Of a stretch of DNA of 42,233 nucleotides, positions 1 through 9,390 are shown piece by piece. The stretch covers positions 8,206 to 50,438 of the forward strand of contig NZ_JAQZSG010000034.1 in assembly GCF_028745515.1 (NCBI RefSeq), written 5' to 3'. Below the pieces are notes generated by a model. It made no database searches. It saw only the letters and a program-made list of their open reading frames with translations, and was not told the origin of the DNA. The stretch's first letter is position 1; the number at the start of each line of letters is the position of its first letter. This DNA comes from Paenibacillus thermotolerans (lineage in GTDB: Bacteria; Bacillota; Bacilli; Paenibacillales; YIM-B00363). The position numbers were made by a program, and so were the translations under genes.

Positions 1-62
1 TTGACCGTTAGACCGAGCCGCCGAACTTGTTCTCGTTTCGCATGTTACATGGTAAGCTGTTA

Positions 63-78
63 TTGAAAACGCTTAACG
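63..78. promoter_or_regulatory. possible cre/LacI-type operator half-match upstream of the dioxygenase gene
   Basis: The sequence TTGAAAACGCTTAACG matches the left part of the CcpA catabolite-response consensus (TGNAANCGNWNNCA) but fails at the last three positions. It lies about 40 bases before the start codon of the first gene. It may be a degenerate LacI-family site or chance. The first 115 bases hold no gene that I can support. Confidence 0.25.
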
Positions 79-115
79 ATTCTAGGAACAATAACGGAAT
101 CCGGGAGGTATTGTC

Positions 116-994
116 ATGAGACTGTCGCTTGATCAAATTATCGCTTATCAAACGGACGGCGTATTGATTGCGGAGCATGTGCTGACTGACGAGGATCTGC
201 AGCCGGTGATCGACGAAATCGAGAGAGTGATCGATGAGAGAGCGGAAGCGCTCCATAAGGAAGGTAAGCTCCGGGAACTGCACAAAAACGAACCGTTCGA
301 GCGCAGATACGCCCTTCTGCATCGGCAATGTCCCGAAATCGGCAATTCGTTCGACATTATGGAGTACGGCGGCGAGGCTATATTTGCCTTTTTGCGCAAC
401 GACAATTTGCTCGACGTCGTCGAATGTTTGCTGGGAAGTGAAATCAGCTGCAATCCGATCCAGCATTTAAGGCATAAGCTTCCTGTCGAATCCGGAATCA
501 GACATGAGGGCTACAATGGAAACGTGCCGTGGCATCAGGACGTCGCGGTGACCCACCCCGATTCCGACGCTTCGGAAATTATTACGTTCTGGGTGCCTCT
601 TGTGGACGCAACGGCGGAAACCGGCTGCATGGAAATTGTCCCGGGCGCATTTAAGAAAGGATATTTGACGCATCGTAAAGAAGGAGGCACATCGATCGTG
701 CCCGAGCTGCTCGAGGCGGCTCAACCGATGAGAGGGGAATGCCGGAAGGGCGGAGTCGTCATCATGAACAAATATACGCCTCACCGCAGCACGGACAACG
801 TATCCGGCATCGTCCGCTGGTCCATCGATCTTCGATACCATAAAACCGGCGCTCATTCGGGGAGGGAGGCGCATCCTTCTTTTGTCGTCCGAAGCAAAGC
901 CGATCCCGGCAGCGTTCTGACCGATCATCGGGAGTGGCGGCGGATGTGGAAAGAAGCGCTGGCGAAGCCGATCCACTCCTTGCACCGGGTATAA
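116..994 (+). CDS. phytanoyl-CoA dioxygenase (PhyH) family protein
   Basis: This 292-residue protein looks like a non-haem Fe(II)/2-oxoglutarate-dependent oxygenase of the PhyH family. The iron-binding facial triad can be read: His140 and Asp142 in WHQDVAV, and a distal His223 in TPHRSTDN. A downstream Arg in the RWSIDLRYH stretch could hold 2-oxoglutarate. The length is normal for the family. The ATG at 116 has a good ribosome site (GGGAGG) eight bases upstream. Bacterial PhyH proteins act on very varied small molecules, so the substrate cannot be named. The gene is convergent with the AraC-type regulator and stops nine bases before that gene's stop codon. No partner enzyme is adjacent, so the pathway is unknown. 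Confidence 0.85.
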   Translation: MRLSLDQIIAYQTDGVLIAEHVLTDEDLQPVIDEIERVIDERAEALHKEGKLRELHKNEPFERRYALLHRQCPEIGNSFDIMEYGGEAIFAFLRNDNLLDVVECLLGSEISCNPIQHLRHKLPVESGIRHEGYNGNVPWHQDVAVTHPDSDASEIITFWVPLVDATAETGCMEIVPGAFKKGYLTHRKEGGTSIVPELLEAAQPMRGECRKGGVVIMNKYTPHRSTDNVSGIVRWSIDLRYHKTGAHSGREAHPSFVVRSKADPGSVLTDHREWRRMWKEALAKPIHSLHRV

Positions 995-1003
995 CGTCGA
1001 AGC

Positions 1004-1897
1004 TCACCCCCGGCTTACCTCTGCGCGGTACTCCGTCGGCGATTGCCCGTAAGCGCGCCGGAACTGCTTCGAAAAATAAAGCGCGTCCTGGAAGCCGACC
1101 GACGACGCCACCTGCTCGACGGTCAGCTCCGACCGCTCCCGCAGCAGGCGCCGCGCGCGGTCGAGCCGCAGGCGCAGCAGGAACGTCACCGGGCTGACGC
1201 CGGTATGACGCTTGAACAAGCGCGATACGTATGCGCGGTTATACCCGAGGCTCTCGGCCATGAGCTCGATGGAAATCGGCTCGGCGTACTGCGCCGACAA
1301 ATAGTGGATCGCCGCCCGTACGAGCCGGTCGGCCCCCGCGTCCGGCCCCCCGTCCGCCGGCTCCGAGCCGCCGTCGCCGCTCCCGGCCGCTCGAACCGAG
1401 TCGGCGTACTCCGCAAGCAGCAGCCGTAAATACGCGTCAACCCGCAGCCCGCGGCCCGCCGCTGCCGTCGCCGCGAAAGCGGCGCGAACCCGCTCGAAGC
1501 ATAAGCGCACCGCCCTGCCCCGCCTGCCGCCGCCGACATGCACCGTCGGCAGCTCCCGCGTCAAACCGGCCGCCGCCATCAGCTCGCACGCCTCCTCCCC
1601 CTTGAATGCGATCCATCGGTACCGCCACGGCACGGACTCGTCCGCCGTATAGCTGGCGAGCACGCCGGGCTCGATCACGAAGCTGTCCCCCGGCCCGAGC
1701 GAATACTCCGACCCTTCATACGCGAACACGCCGTACCCCGACTCCACGTAATGAATCAAGTAATAATCGACGACCTTCGGTCCCGACCGGTGAGCCGGCC
1801 GGGTTTGACTGCTGCCCGTGAACAACACCTGTAAGCGGCCTGATCCGGGCAGCGGGTTCGACACGACACTGTATGTAGGTTCAAGGTTATGGTCCAT
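1004..1897 (-). CDS. AraC family transcriptional regulator with N-terminal cupin domain
   Basis: The protein has about 297 residues when started at the ATG at 1897, which has AAAAGGAGGAGG in front of it. An upstream in-frame ATG at 1945 has no ribosome site. The first 150 residues look like the AraC sugar-binding cupin (the YLIHYVESGYG and YSLGPGDSFVIEPG stretches). The last 100 residues carry two helix-turn-helix units, the first in ISIELMAESLGYNRAYVSRLFK and the second in LTVEQVASSVGFQDALYFSK, ending with the family motif GQSPTEYR. It is divergent from galK across a 181-base gap. The context suggests a galactose-responsive activator of galKET, but that is inferred from position only. Confidence 0.88.
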   Translation of the reverse strand: MDHNLEPTYSVVSNPLPGSGRLQVLFTGSSQTRPAHRSGPKVVDYYLIHYVESGYGVFAYEGSEYSLGPGDSFVIEPGVLASYTADESVPWRYRWIAFKGEEACELMAAAGLTRELPTVHVGGGRRGRAVRLCFERVRAAFAATAAAGRGLRVDAYLRLLLAEYADSVRAAGSGDGGSEPADGGPDAGADRLVRAAIHYLSAQYAEPISIELMAESLGYNRAYVSRLFKRHTGVSPVTFLLRLRLDRARRLLRERSELTVEQVASSVGFQDALYFSKQFRRAYGQSPTEYRAEVSRG

Positions 1898-2078
1898 CGT
1901 TCCGCGCAGCCTCCTCCTTTTCCGCTGACGTCCGCTTCCGTACATGTTATACCTATCTTACATCACGAAATCACATTTATCCATATGTCGCTAACATCGT
2001 TCCATAGTTTTTGCCGATTTCAAGAGCTATACTAAACACAAAAGGATATAACATTCACTGTAAAGGACGGATTAAACG
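1898..2078. promoter_or_regulatory. divergent araC-type/galKET control region
   Basis: A good -10 hexamer for galK, TATACT, lies at 2028-2033 and is preceded by GC. At the proper distance (2005-2010) there is only TAGTTT, so there is no real -35. A promoter with a good -10 and a poor -35 is what an AraC-type activator usually serves. I could not define a clear pair of direct-repeat activator sites. Confidence 0.45.
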
Positions 2079-3254
<1,176 letters not shown>

Positions 3255-3312
3255 TTGGTCAAAAGGCTGCGTAACAGCGGGACATTTTATATAAAACGAG
3301 GGAGTGGAGAAC

Positions 3313-4302
3313 ATGGCGGTATTGGTGACCGGAGGAGCGGGCTATATCGGCTCGCATACGGTGGCGGAGCTGCTCGCGCGCGGGGAAGAGGTCGTCGTCG
3401 TCGACAATTTGCTGACCGGCCATAAGCAGGCGGTGCTCGGCGGCAAGCTGTACGAGTGCGACCTGCGGGATGCGGAGGCCATGCGCCGCGTGTTTGCGGA
3501 GAACGAGATCGATGCGGTCGTGCATTTTGCGGCGAGCTCGTTGGTCGGGGAAAGCATGACGAACCCGGCGAAATACTACAACAACAACGTGTACGGTACG
3601 CTTTGCTTGCTGGAGCGGATGCAGGAGGCCGGCGTGAGCCGCATCGTATTTTCTTCGACGGCAGCGACCTACGGGGATCCGGAGCGGGTGCCGATCGAAG
3701 AAACCGACCGCACGGAGCCGGCGAACGCGTACGGCGAAACGAAGCTGACGATGGAGCGCATGATGCGCTGGTTCGACACGGCGCACGGCATTAAGTTTGT
3801 TTCGCTCCGCTACTTCAACGCGGCCGGCGCGCACGAGAACGGGCTGATCGGCGAAGACCATCGCCCCGAATCGCACCTGGTGCCGCTCATTCTGCAGGTG
3901 GCGCTCGGCCAGCGCGAATTTATCGGCATGTACGGCGACGACTACCCGACGCCGGACGGCACGTGCATTCGCGATTATATCCACGTCATGGATTTGGCGG
4001 ATGCGCATGTGCTGGCGGTGCAGCGGCTTCGTGACGGCGGCGGAAGCGCCGTATTCAACCTCGGCAACGGCAGAGGCTTTTCGGTACGCGAGGTGGTGGA
4101 GGCTGCCCGCAAGGTGACGGGGCACGCCATTGCGGCCCGCGTGGAGCCGCGCCGCGCCGGAGATCCGGCGGTGCTTGTCGCATCAAGCGCGCGGGCGGAG
4201 GCGGAGCTCGGCTGGCAGCCGAAACGGACGTCGCTGGAAGCGATCATCGAGAGCGCGTGGAAATGGCATCAAGCCCATCCGCAAGGCTACGGCGGGCAAT
4301 AA
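3313..4302 (+). CDS. galE: UDP-glucose 4-epimerase
   Basis: GalE interconverts UDP-galactose and UDP-glucose using bound NAD. The N-terminal Rossmann motif GGAGYIGSH begins at residue 7. The catalytic Ser-Tyr-Lys set appears as FSSTAATYG and YGETK, and the sugar-binding part as RYFNAAGA. The protein has 329 residues, normal for the family. I prefer the ATG at 3313, which follows GGGAGTGGAGAAC. The in-frame GTG at 3304 lies within that ribosome-site sequence. It is the second gene of the galactose operon; the 3' end is only 16 bases from the galT start, which suggests co-translation. Confidence 0.96.
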   Translation: MAVLVTGGAGYIGSHTVAELLARGEEVVVVDNLLTGHKQAVLGGKLYECDLRDAEAMRRVFAENEIDAVVHFAASSLVGESMTNPAKYYNNNVYGTLCLLERMQEAGVSRIVFSSTAATYGDPERVPIEETDRTEPANAYGETKLTMERMMRWFDTAHGIKFVSLRYFNAAGAHENGLIGEDHRPESHLVPLILQVALGQREFIGMYGDDYPTPDGTCIRDYIHVMDLADAHVLAVQRLRDGGGSAVFNLGNGRGFSVREVVEAARKVTGHAIAARVEPRRAGDPAVLVASSARAEAELGWQPKRTSLEAIIESAWKWHQAHPQGYGGQ

Positions 4303-4318
4303 AGGAGGCGCAGGCAAC

Positions 4319-5872
4319 GTGGGCGATTGTAACGCAGCATACGAAGTCGAACGGCTGCTTCAATACGCATTGAAGAAAGACCTCATCGAACCGATCGACA
4401 TCATCCCCTCCCGCAATGCGCTGCTGGATATATTACGGCTCCCCGAACCGTATGAAGGGGAGCCTCCGGATTCGTTGGAGACGCCGGAATTGCCGGCCGG
4501 AATATTGGAGCGGCTGCTCGATTATGCGTTAGAGGCGGGCATTTTGGAGGAAAACACGGGTACGCATCGAGAATTGTTCGACACGCGGTTGATGGGCTGC
4601 CTCATGCCTCGCGCGTCCGAGGTGGTCCGCCGCTTCGGACAGACGGCCGCGAATGCCGGGATCGTGCAGGCAACCGACGATTTTTACCGTCTGGCGATCG
4701 ATTCGGGCTACATCCGGATGGACCGGATTCGGAACAATTTGTACTGGCGGACGGAAACGGAGTATGGCGAGCTCGAAATTACGGTGAACCTGTCCAAGCC
4801 GGAAAAGGACCCGCGGGAAATCGCATTGCTGAGGAACGCCCCGGCAGCGTCCTATCCGAAGTGTCTGCTCTGTGCGGACAATGTCGGCTACGCAGGGCGC
4901 CTGAACCATCCGGCACGGCAAAACCTGCGCGTCATCCCGCTGCAGCTGGACGGCGAGGATTGGTTCCTGCAGTACTCGCCGTACGTGTACTATAACGAAC
5001 ACAGCATTGTGTTTCACGGCAAGCACGTTCCGATGAAAATTTCAGGCCAAACGTTCGTAAGACTTCTCGATTTTCTCGATCGGTTTCCGCATTACTTCAT
5101 CGGCTCGAACGCGGATTTGCCCATTGTCGGCGGTTCGATTTTGAATCATGACCATTTTCAGGGCGGGAGGCATGTATTCCCGGAGGAAAAGGCTCCGGTG
5201 GAACGCAGCTTCACCCATCCCGATTTCCCGGATGTCCGCGCGGGAATCGTGAAATGGCCGATGTCGATTGTTCGCATCGCCTCCTGGGATCGGGAGCAAG
5301 CGCTGCGGCTGGCCGTTATGCTGCTTGCCCGTTGGCGCGCTTACAGCGATCCGTCCGTGGACGTTCATGCGTTCACGGGGGAGACGCCGCATAACACGAT
5401 TACGCCGATCGCGAGAATGACCGCGGACGGCGAATACGAGCTCGACCTTGTTTTGCGAAACAACTTGACGAGCGAGGAGCATCCCGAGGGCATCTATCAT
5501 CCGCACCGCTACCTGCACCATATCAAGAAGGAAAATATCGGCTTGATCGAGGTGATGGGGCTGGCCGTGCTTCCGGGACGCTTAAAGGAGGAAATGAGCG
5601 GCCTTGCGGAGGTGCTCACGGGAGCGCGGAAGCTGGAGGACGTCGTGTCGGACGATTCGGGCCCGTTGTACAAGCATGCGGCATGGATCGAAGCTATTGC
5701 GGCGCAGCATGGGACCTCTATGCGGGCCGAAGAGGCTGAAGCGCTTCTGCGCGACGAGGTGGGCCGCAAATTTATGGAAGTGCTCACGTGCGCCGGCGTG
5801 TTTAAGCGCGACGAGGCCGGGCAGCGGGCGTTCGATCGGTTTTTGTTCTCGGCCGGCTTCGCAAACGAATAG
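4319..5872 (+). CDS. galT: UDP-glucose--hexose-1-phosphate uridylyltransferase, class II (Firmicutes) type
   Basis: GalT exchanges UMP between UDP-glucose and galactose-1-phosphate. This is the long form of about 500 residues typical of Firmicutes (517 here), not the 350-residue enterobacterial form. The family motif NHDHFQGG lies in the middle of the protein. A longer open frame runs back into galE, but the GTG at 4319 has AAAGGAGG ten bases upstream and gives the expected N-terminus, beginning MGDCNAAYEVERLL. The gene closes the Leloir operon and is followed directly by a terminator. Confidence 0.94.
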   Translation: MGDCNAAYEVERLLQYALKKDLIEPIDIIPSRNALLDILRLPEPYEGEPPDSLETPELPAGILERLLDYALEAGILEENTGTHRELFDTRLMGCLMPRASEVVRRFGQTAANAGIVQATDDFYRLAIDSGYIRMDRIRNNLYWRTETEYGELEITVNLSKPEKDPREIALLRNAPAASYPKCLLCADNVGYAGRLNHPARQNLRVIPLQLDGEDWFLQYSPYVYYNEHSIVFHGKHVPMKISGQTFVRLLDFLDRFPHYFIGSNADLPIVGGSILNHDHFQGGRHVFPEEKAPVERSFTHPDFPDVRAGIVKWPMSIVRIASWDREQALRLAVMLLARWRAYSDPSVDVHAFTGETPHNTITPIARMTADGEYELDLVLRNNLTSEEHPEGIYHPHRYLHHIKKENIGLIEVMGLAVLPGRLKEEMSGLAEVLTGARKLEDVVSDDSGPLYKHAAWIEAIAAQHGTSMRAEEAEALLRDEVGRKFMEVLTCAGVFKRDEAGQRAFDRFLFSAGFANE

Positions 5873-5874
5873 GG

Positions 5875-5921
5875 AAATCCCTCCAAGCCAAACTAAGGAA
5901 AAAGGCTGGAGGGATTTTTTT
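5875..5921 (+). terminator. gal operon terminator that also contains the next gene's Shine-Dalgarno
   Basis: The left arm AAATCCCTCCAAGCC (5875-5889) pairs with GGCTGGAGGGATTT (5904-5917) with one bulged base, and a run of seven T follows. It begins two bases after the galT stop. The right arm includes GGAGGG, placed correctly for the ATG at 5922. Confidence 0.88.
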
Positions 5922-6098
5922 ATGGAACGTGACGGAGTTGTTCGTGTACGCGTCGGACAGCGTGTGGAAATCGATCAGGTGGGCGAAGGTACGGTGACGG
6001 AAGTGGCGGGCAGCGAAATTGAAGTCGCCGTGTCCGAGGTGGAGACGTATCGGGTGAGTGCGGATCAGCTGGTTGACGCCGATGAGTTGATGCAGTGA
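5922..6098 (+). CDS. small hypothetical protein (58 aa)
   Basis: The ATG at 5922 follows GGAGGG with an eight-base spacer made of the terminator's T tract. The 58 residues are acidic and rich in Val, Glu and Asp, with alternating hydrophobic residues (VVRVRVGQRVEI, EIEVAVSEVE). This suggests a small all-beta fold, possibly SH3- or KOW-like. There is no Cys, signal peptide or membrane segment. I do not recognise a family. Its ribosome site sits in the closing arm of the gal terminator, so translation should be poor from transcripts that form the hairpin unless ribosomes or an alternative fold open it. The gene could also be chance coding, but the start region looks genuine. Confidence 0.6.
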   Translation: MERDGVVRVRVGQRVEIDQVGEGTVTEVAGSEIEVAVSEVETYRVSADQLVDADELMQ

Positions 6099-6160
6099 CC
6101 GTGCCGGAACGAATTTGTGCGGAGTTGAGCGGGTTTGGGAATAGATAAAAAATAACGTTT

Positions 6161-6189
6161 TTGATAGAATAGGAGGGTTGCCATTATAT
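6161..6189 (+). promoter_or_regulatory. sigma-A-type promoter for the CPBP protease gene
   Basis: TTGATA (6161-6166), a 17-base spacer, then TTATAT (6184-6189). The start codon is at 6211, giving a short leader. Confidence 0.5.
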
Positions 6190-6210
6190 AGCTATTTGGG
6201 GTGAGGGTTC

Positions 6211-7104
6211 GTGCGCTTTTGGAAAGTGGTAGGGAAGCTGTCGCTTGCAAACGTTTTGAATTTTGCATTTGCGATGATGGTTGCCATGCCGTTAATGGTG
6301 ATTGCCGGTATTTATATTGCGGCGACGTCCGGAGGTGTGGGGGATCCGCTCGCATTTGTAGAACAACTGGAGTCGTATAAAGGGCTTAACACGATCGTGA
6401 ACACGCTGGGCTCGGCTTCGGCCATCGGCGCGGCGCTGCTCATGTACGCCGCTTTCGAGAAGAAGGCGGGCTGGCCGCTCGGGCTGCGCCAGCTCGGTGC
6501 CTTTAGGAAGCTGGCGCAGGGGCTTGGGTTGGGCATTTTGCTTATCAGTGTCGGTTTTCTCATTATCTTGGGCCTTGGAGGCGTGCGGATTACCGGAACG
6601 GCTTTCGATTCCGCGGTCGTTCAAGGGCTGCTGCTCGATTTGATCTTGTTCATAACCGTAGGCTTCAGCGAGGAAATTTTCAGCCGCGGGTATACGTATG
6701 GGCTCGTCAGGCACCATTATGGCGCAGTATGGGCAACGGTCGTTTCGTCCGTCCTGTTTGCGCTGCTGCATTCGATGAACCCGGCGGTGTGGGACAGTGC
6801 TTTTCCGATGCTGAACCTGTTTCTGGCGGGTGTGCTGCTGGCGCTGTTGAGAGAATGGAGCGGCGGGCTGTGGGTGCCGATCGGCATGCATATTACGTGG
6901 AATTTTTTCCAGGGGGATGTGTACGGGATGGCCGTGTCCGGCACCGAAACCTCCTCGATCGTACGGCTGGAGCAGTGGAACGCGTTCGTTTCCGGCGGAG
7001 CGTTCGGGCTGGAGGGCAGCTTCGCGGATACGCTCGTTTCGCTTGCGGCGATCGGCGTGCTGGTGCTAGTGCTGCGCAGGAGGAAGGCTCGGGCTGCCGG
7101 GTAG
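6211..7104 (+). CDS. CPBP family intramembrane glutamic endopeptidase
   Basis: This polytopic membrane protein has 297 residues and about seven hydrophobic helices. It carries the ABI/CPBP motifs: the double Glu with distal Arg in FSEEIFSRGYTYG (near residue 155), a His in FALLHSMNP, and a second His/Asn block in GMHITWNFFQG. In this family (Rce1, MroQ, Abx1) these residues form the active site within the membrane. The GTG start at 6211 is preceded by GGGGTGAGG. Roles in Firmicutes range from bacteriocin self-immunity to peptide maturation; nothing next to it points to a substrate. It stands alone, with its own promoter and a repeat-filled gap downstream. Confidence 0.88.
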   Translation: MRFWKVVGKLSLANVLNFAFAMMVAMPLMVIAGIYIAATSGGVGDPLAFVEQLESYKGLNTIVNTLGSASAIGAALLMYAAFEKKAGWPLGLRQLGAFRKLAQGLGLGILLISVGFLIILGLGGVRITGTAFDSAVVQGLLLDLILFITVGFSEEIFSRGYTYGLVRHHYGAVWATVVSSVLFALLHSMNPAVWDSAFPMLNLFLAGVLLALLREWSGGLWVPIGMHITWNFFQGDVYGMAVSGTETSSIVRLEQWNAFVSGGAFGLEGSFADTLVSLAAIGVLVLVLRRRKARAAG

Positions 7105-7170
7105 CGCGGGCTGTGGCAGGGGTAAGTGGGGCGCCCCCTGGAGGGACCGGTAACCAGACGGTCGGGCGGC

Positions 7171-7248
7171 GCGTTAGCACTATTTTTTGGTGCTAAGTGA
7201 GTCGGTTGAGGACGAAAGGTGTGCGTTAATACCACATTTTGGTGCTAA
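7171..7248. repeat. pair of 26-base repeats containing GTGCTAA (family A1)
   Basis: Two 26-base copies at 7171-7196 and 7223-7248 share GCGTTA at one end and TTTTGGTGCTAA at the other, with starts 52 bases apart. The first copy is palindromic (TTAGCAC, nine bases, GTGCTAA) and the second is a decayed version. They lie in the 475-base gap between the convergent CPBP and RsmF genes. No convincing gene is present in the gap. Confidence 0.65.
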
Positions 7249-7334
7249 ATCTGAGGCTGCGCTCAAAAAATCCCTGATCAACGGGCTAGATGGTCCGATG
7301 GTCAGTTTTTTTTGCTATATAAGCAGGTCACATT

Positions 7335-7561
7335 CCCGAGATACAGCAACTATGGCAAAAGTGTGTCTATGTTTGGCCGCGGTTTCGTCATTATTCCACG
7401 CTATTTCCACCCGAGAAATGTCCGTTTGGCAAAAGTGTGTTCATAACGCGTTGTTCGAACTGCCGATCATGAACACACTTTTTCCATAATAGCCGGAACC
7501 GGCTTGATTTCGGAGAGATTATGGAAAAAGCACGACCAGACATAAACATACTTTTTCCATA
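7335..7561. repeat. cluster of direct and inverted repeats of TATGGMAAAAGTGTGT (family A2)
   Basis: Plus-orientation copies end at 7366 (CCCGAGA, spacer, ATGGCAAAAGTGTGT) and at 7440 (CCCGAGA, spacer, TTGGCAAAAGTGTGT). Inverted copies follow: ATGAACACACTTTTTCCATA at 7469-7488, and TATGGAAAAAG at 7520-7530 facing CTTTTTCCATA at 7551-7561. The sites at 7426-7444 and 7469-7488 can form a long hairpin, and 7520-7561 a perfect 11-bp stem. The last hairpin lies 19 bases past the RsmF stop codon and may end that minus-strand transcript. Confidence 0.7.
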
Positions 7562-7579
7562 GTGAATAGCGTAACCCGT

Positions 7580-9007
7580 CTAAACGCCGAGCCGGCGCAG
7601 CCCCTTCGGGTAAAAATTTTTGACCGTCCCCTTCGATTCCTTCCCCCAGCCGAGCGGGAACCCGTCATAGGTGACGGCCAGCCAGCCGCGGTCGCCGCCG
7701 CTCTCGCCGGGGAACGTCTCGCCGCGCAAATACGCGTTCGCCAAGCGGTCGTCCGCACCGCCGACCTCGATCCGGTGCGCGAAGCTTTCCGCCGGAAGCG
7801 CCAGCGCCAGCGCATGGTTCGGCTCGAACCGGTCCTTCTTAAGCTCGCCCAAATGCAGCCCCGAGCGCACGACCCGCAATCCGGACAAATCGGGCGTGCC
7901 TTCCGGCAGCAAATACAGCTGCGTTCCGAGCAGCGCAAAAGTTCCGCCGCCTTCGCCGCCACCTAAAGTGACGTTCAGCGCTTTCTTCTCGAATTCGCGG
8001 TACAGAGCGAGCTGCTGCTTGCCGGCAAAAGCGCCCGCGCCAACCCGCCCGCGCCAAGCCGGCGTCTCCGCGCCCTTGCGCAGCAAGGCGACGTAGTGCC
8101 CTTCGCCGCGAAGGCGGTGCGGCCACAGCCGCGCTGTGGCCGAGAGCGCCGCCCGCGCGGCGCTGTCCTGCGGCGGCGAAGCCCACGCGGGCACGCCGCC
8201 GGCAACCCCGTGCTCCAGCGGCAGCGGGAGCACGGTCACATCCGGATGGCGCTGCAAAAACGCGGCAATCGACCGCTCGTTCTCCTCCGGAGAGAACGTG
8301 CAGGTCGAGTAGGCGAGCACGCCGCCTTCCCGCAGCATCGCATAGGCCGCATCCAGGATGCCGGCCTGCAGCCGGGCGCACGCGAGCACGTGCGCCTCGC
8401 TCCAATGCGCGATCGCGTCCGGGTCTTTGCGGAACATTCCTTCGCCCGAGCAGGGGGCGTCCACCATCACCCGGTCGAAGAAGCCGGGGAATACCGAAGC
8501 GAGACGCTCCGGCGTCTCGTTCAGCACGACGGCGTTCGTCAGCCCGAGCCGTTCGACATTCTCCGACAGCGCCTTCGCGCGCTTCGGCTCGTATTCGTTG
8601 GCGACGAGCAAGCCTCGTCCGCCCATAGCGCCGCCGATATGCGTCGTCTTCCCGCCCGGAGCGGCGCACAAATCGAGGACGCGCTCCCCCGGCTGCGCGC
8701 CTAGCGACTCGGCGGCGTACATCGCGCTCGGCTCTTGGATGTAATACACTCCCGCCGCATGGTAAGGATGTTTCCCCGGAGCATCCGCCGAGTCATAATA
8801 AAACCCTGTCGCACACCAAGGTACGGGCGTCAGCCGAAACGGCACCATACCGGCCAACTGTCCGGCGTCCGGCACCTTCAGCGGATTCACCCGCAAGCCT
8901 TGCGCTTTACCTTCCGTATAGGTAGCGAAAAGCGCCTCCGCCTCTTCGTTCCCCAGCATATCCCGCATTCGACGCTCAAATGCGGCAGGCAAAACAAATT
9001 CCGTCAC
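7580..9007 (-). CDS. rsmF: RsmF/RsmB-NOP family 16S rRNA m5C methyltransferase
   Basis: This 475-residue protein is a SAM-dependent RNA cytosine-C5 methyltransferase of the NOL1/NOP2/Sun group. Residues around 105 carry the SAM loop VLDLCAAPGGKTTHIG. Motif IV is VDAPCSGEGMFRKDPDA and motif VI is LAYSTCTFSPEENE, which together supply the two catalytic cysteines. The last 170 residues match the extra C-terminal domains of the RsmF (YebU) branch, which modifies 16S rRNA near position 1407 in E. coli. The exact target here is inferred. The start is a GTG with GGAGG nine bases upstream. The DUF1128 gene lies just upstream on the same strand. Confidence 0.88.
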   Translation of the reverse strand: MTEFVLPAAFERRMRDMLGNEEAEALFATYTEGKAQGLRVNPLKVPDAGQLAGMVPFRLTPVPWCATGFYYDSADAPGKHPYHAAGVYYIQEPSAMYAAESLGAQPGERVLDLCAAPGGKTTHIGGAMGGRGLLVANEYEPKRAKALSENVERLGLTNAVVLNETPERLASVFPGFFDRVMVDAPCSGEGMFRKDPDAIAHWSEAHVLACARLQAGILDAAYAMLREGGVLAYSTCTFSPEENERSIAAFLQRHPDVTVLPLPLEHGVAGGVPAWASPPQDSAARAALSATARLWPHRLRGEGHYVALLRKGAETPAWRGRVGAGAFAGKQQLALYREFEKKALNVTLGGGEGGGTFALLGTQLYLLPEGTPDLSGLRVVRSGLHLGELKKDRFEPNHALALALPAESFAHRIEVGGADDRLANAYLRGETFPGESGGDRGWLAVTYDGFPLGWGKESKGTVKNFYPKGLRRLGV

Positions 9008-9071
9008 TGCTCGAATCCTCCGACCTTTTTCGAACCTTTTTCACATGTTATGATGATTTCGGTAATGTTAC

Positions 9072-9296
9072 TTACGTATTGCGCAGCTTCCCGAGCTCGG
9101 AGACGATCGCTTCGATTTCGCTGATGCTGTATCGGTCCTTGCTCGTTACCAATTCGTACATATCGAGGAGATCCTCATACTGCTCTTGGCTGATATTGAC
9201 CGCTTTGACCGCAGCTCCGGTGGCCATCCGCAATCTTTTCGTAATTTCCTCCACCATGAACGCCGCATTTTCTTGGGACGGTTTGCTGAGATCCAT
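9072..9296 (-). CDS. DUF1128 family protein (YfkK-like)
   Basis: This 74-residue soluble protein resembles the Bacillales-specific DUF1128 family (B. subtilis YfkK). It has an amphipathic N-terminus (FMVEEITKRLRM), the block ISQEQYEDLLDMYELV, and the ending SISEIEAIVSELGKLR. It is almost wholly helical, with no Cys and no membrane segment. The ATG at 9296 is preceded by TTAGGAAAGG. Its function is unknown. It lies 64 bases upstream of the RsmF gene on the same strand, so the two may share a transcript, and it is divergent from the yyaC-like gene. Confidence 0.8.
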   Translation of the reverse strand: MDLSKPSQENAAFMVEEITKRLRMATGAAVKAVNISQEQYEDLLDMYELVTSKDRYSISEIEAIVSELGKLRNT

Positions 9297-9390
9297 CGTA
9301 CACGCGCCTTTCCTAATTTATTTGCACCATTGTAACACGTATCCCGCAAAAATGCTTTGCCATCACCAAACAGAGAGGAGGGATCCGGAT

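Noticed and set aside
4130-4318. N-terminal extension of GalT inside galE
   Set aside because: Out-of-frame overlap of galE; the GTG at 4319 has a strong ribosome site and gives the expected N-terminus.
7187-7489. 100-residue open frame in the repeat gap
   Set aside because: No ribosome site, composition unlike coding DNA, and it consists largely of the repeat units.
8096-8704. 202-residue plus-strand frame
   Set aside because: Antisense shadow of the RsmF gene, caused by GC-rich codons; Arg/Pro-rich and without a start signal.
8980-9390. 137-residue N-terminal extension of the YyaC-like protein
   Set aside because: It overlaps the DUF1128 gene on the other strand and lacks family similarity; the TTG at 9391 has a strong ribosome site.
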